NCBI GenBank assembly: GCA_025363385.1
Contig: JANYEA010000032.1
Span: forward strand, 1-64,000
Source: Bacteroidota bacterium
GTDB taxonomy: Bacteria > Bacteroidota > Bacteroidia > Chitinophagales > Chitinophagaceae
Direction: 5' to 3'
Length of the DNA: 64,000 nucleotides
A program made the translations under genes and the position numbers. The notes under the pieces were generated by a model that worked only from the letters and a program-made list of their open reading frames with translations, searched no databases and was not told the origin of the DNA. Below, in pieces: positions 16,883 through 24,428 of the stretch; position 1 is the first letter of the stretch, and each line of letters opens with the position of its first letter.

Positions 16883-17803
16883 ATGTCTTTAGTAGTTGTA
16901 GGTTCAATGGCTTTTGATGCTATAGAAACACCCTTTGGGAAAAGTGATAAAATTATTGGAGGAGCTGGTACTTATATTGCTTGGTGTGCTTCTAATTTTA
17001 CCCCTATTAAGCAAATTTCAATAGTTGGTGGAGATTTCCCAGATGCCGAATTGAAAGCACTTACAGATAGAAAGGTGGACTTAGAAGGTGTGCAAATTAA
17101 AAAAGACGAAAAAACTTTTTTCTGGAGCGGCAGATATCATATGGATATGAATACCCGAGATACGCTCGATACGCAATTAAACGTGTTAGAAAATTTTCAA
17201 CCCGTTGTGCCAGATAGTTATCAGGATTGTGAGTTTTTGATGTTGGGTAATTTGGTGCCTGCAGTTCAGCGTTCAGTAATTGAGCAGCTCAAAACCAGGC
17301 CCAAACTGATTATCATGGACACGATGAATTTCTGGATGGAGATTGCTATGGAAGAATTAAAGAAAACAGTTGCCTTGGTGGATGTATTAATGGTAAACGA
17401 TAGTGAAGCACGACAATTAAGTGGAGATTACTCTTTAGTGAAAGCTGCAAAGACTATTATGAAAATGGGACCTAAATACCTGATCATTAAAAAAGGGGAA
17501 CACGGTGCCTTATTATTTCATGAAGAAAAGGTATTCTTTGCACCAGCTTTACCATTGGAAGAAGTTTTTGATCCTACAGGAGCTGGAGATACTTTTGCAG
17601 GTGGTTTTATCGGTCATATTGCAAAGACAAAAGATATTTCTTTCGAGAACATGAAAACGGCCATCATTGTGGGTTCTGCAATGGCATCATTTTGTGTAGA
17701 GAAGTTTGGCACACAAAAATTAAGAGAAATTAATAAGGCAGATATTGATGCAAGGATTGCAGAATTTGTGCAGTTAGTGAACTTCGATATTGAGTTGGTG
17801 TAA
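16883..17803 (+). CDS. PfkB-family carbohydrate/nucleoside kinase
   Basis: This is a ribokinase-like kinase of 306 residues. The N-terminal GSMAFDAI and GGAGTYIAWCASNF substrate-binding segments and the C-terminal signature FDPTGAGDTFAGGFIGH with the catalytic aspartate are visible. The substrate, whether a sugar or adenosine, cannot be decided. I chose the ATG at 16883, although the frame stays open back to 16751, because the upstream part contains promoter-like TAGTTTCG at 16852-16859 and does not look like protein. It is followed by the asd regulatory leader, and its own terminator is not evident apart from the asd attenuator hairpin. Confidence 0.85.
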   Translation: MSLVVVGSMAFDAIETPFGKSDKIIGGAGTYIAWCASNFTPIKQISIVGGDFPDAELKALTDRKVDLEGVQIKKDEKTFFWSGRYHMDMNTRDTLDTQLNVLENFQPVVPDSYQDCEFLMLGNLVPAVQRSVIEQLKTRPKLIIMDTMNFWMEIAMEELKKTVALVDVLMVNDSEARQLSGDYSLVKAAKTIMKMGPKYLIIKKGEHGALLFHEEKVFFAPALPLEEVFDPTGAGDTFAGGFIGHIAKTKDISFENMKTAIIVGSAMASFCVEKFGTQKLREINKADIDARIAEFVQLVNFDIELV

Positions 17804-17820
17804 TTGGTTACTGAAAATAA

Positions 17821-17853
17821 TTTTGGCATTTTTAAGCTTTCACGATATTTTCG
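17821..17853 (+). promoter_or_regulatory. Putative promoter of asd and its leader
   Basis: TTTTG (17821-17825) and TATTTTCG (17846-17853) are separated by 20 bases. This is the spacing of Bacteroidota promoters, with one mismatch in the -7 box. The predicted start of transcription, near 17857-17861, coincides with the ATG of the short leader ORF and lies about 143 bases before the asd start codon. Confidence 0.5.
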
Positions 17854-17860
17854 CAACATA

Positions 17861-17905
17861 ATGATAACATTGAAACATACAAAACGTAATAAGAAACCTC
17901 TCTAA
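17861..17905 (+). CDS. Candidate leader peptide of the asd attenuator
   Basis: This short open frame encodes MITLKHTKRNKKPL. It contains four lysines, two threonines, one isoleucine and the initiator methionine, which are end products of the aspartate pathway that needs asd. It starts at or within a few bases of the predicted transcription start. It ends at a TAA only one base before the GGGAAGG segment (17907-17913) that can pair with the left arm of the downstream terminator. A ribosome at the stop codon would mask that segment; a ribosome stalled on earlier Lys/Thr/Ile codons would leave it free. This is the classical attenuator layout, but translation of the frame is inference. Confidence 0.4.
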   Translation: MITLKHTKRNKKPL

Positions 17906-17906
17906 A

Positions 17907-17980
17907 GGGAAGGTGTCTCCACGTTGTGTATGATTAATATACTTTGAGGCCTTCCCAAATTGGGGAGGCCTTTTAATTTT
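17907..17980 (+). promoter_or_regulatory. Candidate transcription attenuator of asd (antiterminator and terminator)
   Basis: The terminator hairpin has arms AGGCCTTCCC (17947-17956) and GGGGAGGCCT (17962-17971) with one G-U pair, and a T-rich tail to 17980. It ends only about 22 bp before asd, leaving no room for another promoter, so asd must be read through it. The upstream segment GGGAAGG (17907-17913) is exactly complementary to CCTTCCC (17950-17956) and would form a competing antiterminator. A weak pairing of CCTCTCT (17897-17903) with GGGAAGG is also possible. No known riboswitch fold was recognised. Confidence 0.5.
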
Positions 17981-18002
17981 CAATCACTTTAAACAATATA
18001 AA

Positions 18003-18992
18003 ATGAAAGTAGCCGTAGTAGGTGCCACCGGCTTAGTAGGCACTAAAATGTTGCAGGTATTAGCAGAGCGTAATTTTCCGGTTTCAGAAATTGTTCCAGT
18101 GGCTTCTGAAAGATCAGTTGGTAAAGAAGTGATCTTTAAGGGTAAAAGCTATAAGGTAGTGAGTATGGACGATGGTATTGCAGCTAAACCAGCCGTGGCT
18201 ATCTTTTCTGCAGGTGGTGGAACATCCCTTGAATGGGCCCCTAAATTTGCAGCAGCTGGAATTAGGGTCATCGATAATTCTTCTGCATGGAGGATGGATC
18301 CTAACAAAAAATTAGTGGTTCCTGAAGTAAATGCTTCAGTACTAACTGCGGAAGACTATATCATTGCCAATCCCAACTGTTCTACTATTCAGATGGTTGT
18401 TGCCTTGCAGCCCTTACATAGCAAGTATAAAATTAAAAGAATTGTAGTAAGTACTTATCAAAGTGTTACAGGTACAGGTAAGAAAGCAGTTGATCAATTG
18501 TTTAATGAAAGAAAAGGTGTGGAAGGCGAAATGGCATATAAATACCAGATCGACCTGAACGTGATTCCTCAAATTGATGTGTTCTTGGATAATGGTTATA
18601 CCAAAGAAGAAATGAAAATGGTGAAAGAAACCAACAAGATCATGCAAGATGATAGCATTCGTGTAACTGCCACTACTGTTCGTATACCTGTAGTAGGTGG
18701 ACATAGTGAAAGTGTGAATGTGGAATTTGAAAATGAGTTTGATTTAACTGAGGTTAAAAATTTATTAGCTACATCTCCAGGAATTATTCTTCAGCAGGAT
18801 GATGCTAATCAATTGTATCCTATGCCACTATGGGCACATGAGAAGGATGAAGTTTTTGTGGGAAGATTACGTAGAGACGAAACCCAGGAAAAAACTTTAA
18901 ATATGTGGATTGTAAGTGATAACCTCAGGAAAGGTGCTGCAACAAATGCTATACAGATCGCTGAATACATGATCTCAAAAAGTCTATTATAA
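18003..18992 (+). CDS. asd: Aspartate-semialdehyde dehydrogenase
   Basis: Asd reduces aspartyl phosphate to aspartate semialdehyde, the shared step to lysine, threonine, methionine and isoleucine. The 329-residue protein begins with the NADP-binding GATGLVGTKML and has the catalytic cysteine C126 in IANPNCSTIQM. The C-terminal domain carries RIPVVGGHSESVNVE with the active-site histidine. It is a single-gene unit: an attenuator-like leader lies upstream and a strong terminator 19 bp after the stop. The other aspartate-pathway genes are not in the window. Confidence 0.96.
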   Translation: MKVAVVGATGLVGTKMLQVLAERNFPVSEIVPVASERSVGKEVIFKGKSYKVVSMDDGIAAKPAVAIFSAGGGTSLEWAPKFAAAGIRVIDNSSAWRMDPNKKLVVPEVNASVLTAEDYIIANPNCSTIQMVVALQPLHSKYKIKRIVVSTYQSVTGTGKKAVDQLFNERKGVEGEMAYKYQIDLNVIPQIDVFLDNGYTKEEMKMVKETNKIMQDDSIRVTATTVRIPVVGGHSESVNVEFENEFDLTEVKNLLATSPGIILQQDDANQLYPMPLWAHEKDEVFVGRLRRDETQEKTLNMWIVSDNLRKGAATNAIQIAEYMISKSLL

Positions 18993-19011
18993 AACTTGTG
19001 GTAATTTTTTT

Positions 19012-19044
19012 CAAAGCCTCCGAAAACCCGGAGGCTTTGTTTTA
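19012..19044 (+). terminator. Intrinsic terminator of asd
   Basis: The arms CAAAGCCTCCG (19012-19022) and CGGAGGCTTTG (19029-19039) form a perfect 11-bp stem with a six-base loop, followed by TTTTAT. Confidence 0.9.
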
Positions 19045-19066
19045 TCACTATCACGAAATGCTTTTG

Positions 19067-19074
19067 TAACTTTA
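19067..19074 (+). promoter_or_regulatory. Putative -7 element of the NAD(P)HX repair gene
   Basis: TAACTTTA has one mismatch to TAnnTTTG and ends seven bases before the ATG at 19082. The placement directly after the asd terminator supports a promoter here. Confidence 0.4.
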
Positions 19075-19081
19075 AGGAAGA

Positions 19082-20572
19082 ATGAACAGTATGAAGCTTC
19101 TTTCAGCTCAACAGTTTCGTGATTGGGATGCTTATACCATTAAGCACGAACCCATTAGTTCTATCGATTTAATGGAACTTGCAGCCTTAGAATGTGCGGA
19201 ATATATTGCAACAGAATATACCATTGTTAGAACCATCCTAATATTTTGCGCAAAGGGTAATAACGGGGGCGATGGATTAGCCATTGCCAGACTTTTAATT
19301 GGTAAGGGTTTTGATGTGCGTGTTTATATTTTAGAAATGGGGAAGATGGGCACAAACGATTTCCAAACTAATTTACACAGACTGCATATCTGTACTACCG
19401 AAATTCATTTTATACAGTCAATTGATGCTATCCCTACTATTTTGCAGACAGACTTGTTAATTGATGCTTTATATGGAACTGGTATAAAAGATTCACTGAA
19501 AGATCTATCAAAAGATCTAGTGGTTTCTATGAATTTATCTGGAGCTGAAATTATTTCAATCGACATCCCATCGGGATTATATGTAGATCATTCTTCAAAA
19601 GGAAATATCATTGTAAAAGCGAATACCACATTAACTTTTCAAATTTTAAAACTTTGCTTTCTTGCTGCAGAGAATGCTGTTTATTTTGGGAAAGTGCATG
19701 TGTTAAATATTCACCTGATCACAGACTTTTTAAATGAAATAACAACTGTTTATCAAATCATTGAAGCAACAAATATTCAATCTCTTTATAAGCCTAGAAA
19801 TGAGTTCGCACATAAAGGAATATTTGGGCATGCATTATTAATTGCGGGATCTGTAGGTAAAATAGGCGCTGCCATTCTTTCTGCAAGAGCAGCGATGCGC
19901 TCTGGTCTGGGTATGTTAACCGTTTCTCTTCCTGCTCTTACAGATATTGAAATGCATTTAGCCTTACCTGAGGCAATGCTGATCAATAGAGATTTGAACG
20001 GAATTGATTTAGAAAAATTTGCAACCATTGGAATTGGGCCTGGTCTGGGAACAGAAATAGATTCAGAAAAAATGGTACAAACTATTATTGAAAATTATAA
20101 AAAGCCAATTTTAATAGACGCAGACGCATTGAATATCATTTCAAAACATTCTGATTGGCTTTCAAAGATCCCTTTAGATTCTATTCTTACGCCACATCCC
20201 AAAGAATTCGATCGTTTGTTCGGGGAATCAGATAATGAATTTGAAAGATGGCAAAAAGCGATTCATTTTTCTGAACATTATCAAATAGTCATTCTGGTAA
20301 AAGGGCACCATACATTAATTGCATCGAAGGGGAAAGGTTGGTTTAATCAGAGCGGCAATGCGGGCTTAGCAAAAGCAGGTTCTGGAGATACTTTAACAGG
20401 TGTAATCACTGCTTTATTAACACAAGGATACAATTCTACAGTAGCAGCAATAGTTAGTGTGTATTTGCATGGACACGCTGCAGATCTTGCTTTAAAAGAT
20501 CAGTCTAAAGAATCTTTATTAGCATCCGATACGATTGAATTTCTTGGAGCCGCTTTTAAAGAATTTGCATAA
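19082..20572 (+). CDS. nnr: Bifunctional NAD(P)H-hydrate epimerase / ADP-dependent dehydratase
   Basis: This enzyme repairs damaged hydrated NAD(P)H. The N-terminal YjeF_N half (about residues 1-215) epimerises the hydrate and shows CAKGNNGGDGLAIARLL and SIDIPSGLYVD. The C-terminal ribokinase-like half (about 225-496) dehydrates S-NAD(P)HX with ADP, with GHALLIAGSVGKIGAAILSA, the IGIGPGLGTE motif, LIDADALN and NAGLAKAGSGDTLTGVI. The total of 496 residues matches the fused Nnr form of E. coli. It ends 12 bp from the convergent DUF2461 gene, without an obvious terminator. Confidence 0.94.
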   Translation: MNSMKLLSAQQFRDWDAYTIKHEPISSIDLMELAALECAEYIATEYTIVRTILIFCAKGNNGGDGLAIARLLIGKGFDVRVYILEMGKMGTNDFQTNLHRLHICTTEIHFIQSIDAIPTILQTDLLIDALYGTGIKDSLKDLSKDLVVSMNLSGAEIISIDIPSGLYVDHSSKGNIIVKANTTLTFQILKLCFLAAENAVYFGKVHVLNIHLITDFLNEITTVYQIIEATNIQSLYKPRNEFAHKGIFGHALLIAGSVGKIGAAILSARAAMRSGLGMLTVSLPALTDIEMHLALPEAMLINRDLNGIDLEKFATIGIGPGLGTEIDSEKMVQTIIENYKKPILIDADALNIISKHSDWLSKIPLDSILTPHPKEFDRLFGESDNEFERWQKAIHFSEHYQIVILVKGHHTLIASKGKGWFNQSGNAGLAKAGSGDTLTGVITALLTQGYNSTVAAIVSVYLHGHAADLALKDQSKESLLASDTIEFLGAAFKEFA

Positions 20573-20584
20573 AATAAATGCTGC

Positions 20585-21256
20585 TTATTCTGATAGGGCT
20601 CTGTTTATAAAAATAATCAAAGGTTGTAAGGCTTCAAAAGACGTACAGATTGTTTTCACCAGGTCTTTATTGGTTAATTGTTTATCAGTGATGGGCTTTA
20701 ATGCTATCCAGCTTTTTAATTTAATGTAGTCGATAGCTGGGTTGTCTTTTTCATATCCTTTAGGTTCTCTCACAAGACTCATACCTTCTGATTTGTCTAA
20801 ATCGGTATAATTTTCTTTGAATTTTTTGTGTTGAATTATTTTTGAAAATTCAGCCCAGCCATAATCAATTTCCTGCCGCACTTTTTTAAGCATATCTGGT
20901 TCACCCATATAAAGCCCACCTCCCACAAAACTTTTTCCTCCTGGTTCAAAATGAAAATAATAGCCTGCCTTCATCACTTTTTTACCCCCAGCAGTGATAC
21001 TTGCGCCCATATTGGTTTTATAAGGTTCTTTGTTTTTGCTGAAGCGGACATCCCGATTAATTCTAAATACACATTCTTTAGCCAATAAACCAGCAATACT
21101 TGGATCTTTTACCCCCATTTTTTTTATAATTTCATCTACCAATCCAGCAAAATCAGTTTTAGCAATTTCATATTGTTTTCTATTTACATCAAACCATTCC
21201 TTGCTATTATTTTTCTTAAGCGTTTGTAAGAATTTTAAAGTAGTAGGTTGTAACAT
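20585..21256 (-). CDS. DUF2461 domain protein
   Basis: This is a conserved cytosolic protein of 223 residues with no assigned biochemical role. The family pattern is clear: LKFLQTLKKNNSKEWFDVNRKQYEIAKTDF at the N-terminus, FRINRDVRFSKNKEPYKTNMGASI in the middle, and GYYFHFEPGGKSFVGGGLYMGEPDMLKKVRQEI. It begins one base after the ligA stop codon on the same strand, so it is almost certainly co-transcribed with, and perhaps translationally coupled to, ligA. A link to DNA metabolism is only suggested by that arrangement. Confidence 0.85.
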   Translation of the reverse strand: MLQPTTLKFLQTLKKNNSKEWFDVNRKQYEIAKTDFAGLVDEIIKKMGVKDPSIAGLLAKECVFRINRDVRFSKNKEPYKTNMGASITAGGKKVMKAGYYFHFEPGGKSFVGGGLYMGEPDMLKKVRQEIDYGWAEFSKIIQHKKFKENYTDLDKSEGMSLVREPKGYEKDNPAIDYIKLKSWIALKPITDKQLTNKDLVKTICTSFEALQPLIIFINRALSE

Positions 21257-21257
21257 T

Positions 21258-23414
<2,157 letters not shown>

Positions 23415-23509
23415 CTACTATGTAGAAGTTACACATTATTGTAAAACTTTGTATCTTGATGCTTCGATTGCTTATAAGAATATCTAAGGTTGAATCTAAC
23501 TGTTGCGCC

Positions 23510-24247
23510 ATGACTAAAAAAAATTCACACGAGAAACCCCATGAACATCTGATAAAAGATGCCAAAAAGCTTGTTCAGGCTTATCCTAAAGTTCCACTAA
23601 CAGTAGACTGTGCGATATTTGGATTTGAAGAAAATAAATTGAAAGTGCTGGTTATTAAAAGCGATCTGGAATACTATCAAGGGTATTATTCGCTTTTGGG
23701 TGATATTGTAAAAGACAATGAAGAGTTAGACCAGGCTGCCTATCGTGTTTTGAAAGAACGTACAGGTATGAACGATGTGTTCTTAGATCAGGTAAGGGCT
23801 TTTAGTCACCCATCCCGTCACCCCGGCGGAAGGGTAATTACAGTTGCTTATTGTTCTTTATTGAATATCAATCATCATGAGCTGAAAATTCATGATAACG
23901 ACCTGAACTGGCATTCTATTTCTTCCCTAACAAATATGGCATTCGATCATAAAGAAATTGTAGATGAATGTTATAGTTGGCTCCAGAAAATGATTCAGGA
24001 GCATCCCCTTGGATTTAATTTACTTCCCGAAAAGTTCTCACTCAGGGAATTGCAAAACCTATATGAAGCTATTTTAGGGGTAAGCTTAGACAGACGTAAT
24101 TTTCGCAAAAAATTCGCTTCGATGGATTTGCTGATTGATATTAATGAAATGGAGCAAGATGTTCCCCACCGACCGGGAAAATTGTACAAATTCAACTTCG
24201 AGAAATACGAGAAGAATAAGCGCAAATGGATCGGAATCGATTTTTAG
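23510..24247 (+). CDS. Nudix/winged-helix transcriptional regulator (NrtR/AraR-like)
   Basis: The protein has an N-terminal Nudix-fold domain (residues about 20-155) and a C-terminal winged helix (about 165-245, with FSLRELQNLYEAILGVSLDRRNFRKKF). This is the architecture of NrtR-family regulators, which in Bacteroidota include the arabinose regulator AraR. The Nudix box is degenerate: the REUxEE core reads RVLKER, so hydrolysis is unlikely and the domain probably senses a sugar or nucleotide ligand. It is divergent from ligA and directly upstream of the amylase-sus locus, so it is the best candidate for local control. I chose the ATG at 23510; the frame is open to 23456 but that part is not conserved-looking. 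Confidence 0.8.
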   Translation: MTKKNSHEKPHEHLIKDAKKLVQAYPKVPLTVDCAIFGFEENKLKVLVIKSDLEYYQGYYSLLGDIVKDNEELDQAAYRVLKERTGMNDVFLDQVRAFSHPSRHPGGRVITVAYCSLLNINHHELKIHDNDLNWHSISSLTNMAFDHKEIVDECYSWLQKMIQEHPLGFNLLPEKFSLRELQNLYEAILGVSLDRRNFRKKFASMDLLIDINEMEQDVPHRPGKLYKFNFEKYEKNKRKWIGIDF

Positions 24248-24320
24248 GCCCTTTCTAGCCCAATAAGACCATTTTTCTTAAAAAACGCTGCATAAAAAAA
24301 GCTAAAATAAATTTCTTTTT

Positions 24321-24337
24321 TGTGTAAAAAATACACA
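24321..24337. promoter_or_regulatory. Operator-like dyad TGTGT-N7-ACACA, copy 1
   Basis: TGTGTAAAAAATACACA is a perfect dyad with five-base arms and a seven-base spacer. It overlaps the likely promoter of the amylase gene. A second dyad with identical arms and spacer length lies 30 bp downstream, which suggests a dimeric regulator binding two sites on nearly the same face of DNA. Confidence 0.5.
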
Positions 24338-24343
24338 ACTTTG
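24336..24343 (+). promoter_or_regulatory. Possible -7 element of the amylase-sus operon
   Basis: CAACTTTG matches TAnnTTTG except for the first base. It lies between the two TGTGT-N7-ACACA dyads. The 5' untranslated region to the ATG at 24429 would be about 80 bases and would include three operator-like sites. No -33 TTG is found at the usual spacing. Confidence 0.35.
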
Positions 24344-24350
24344 TCCTTAA

Positions 24351-24367
24351 TGTGTGAAATTAACACA
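24351..24367. promoter_or_regulatory. Operator-like dyad TGTGT-N7-ACACA, copy 2
   Basis: TGTGTGAAATTAACACA has the same arms and spacer length as copy 1. Here the dyad extends to eight-base arms, TAATGTGT (24348-24355) and ACACATTA (24363-24370). Confidence 0.5.
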
Positions 24368-24375
24368 TTAGTACC

Positions 24376-24387
24376 GCAAACGATTGC
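24376..24387. promoter_or_regulatory. LacI/GalR-type operator, copy 1
   Basis: GCAAACGATTGC is a near-palindrome around a central CG with only one mismatched pair, the hallmark of LacI/GalR-family operators. A near-identical copy lies 23 bp downstream. Confidence 0.5.
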
Positions 24388-24398
24388 AATCAGTTCTT

Positions 24399-24410
24399 GC
24401 AAACGGTTGC
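24399..24410. promoter_or_regulatory. LacI/GalR-type operator, copy 2
   Basis: GCAAACGGTTGC differs from copy 1 at one base and has the same central CG. The 23-bp centre-to-centre spacing is close to two helical turns. No LacI-family gene is present in the window, so the regulator would be encoded elsewhere. Confidence 0.5.
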
Positions 24411-24428
24411 ATGAATCGATTTGTAAAA

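Noticed and set aside
17897..17980. Known riboswitch (lysine or SAM class) upstream of asd
   Set aside because: The leader is too short and lacks the conserved core sequences and junctions of these classes; a leader-peptide attenuator fits better.
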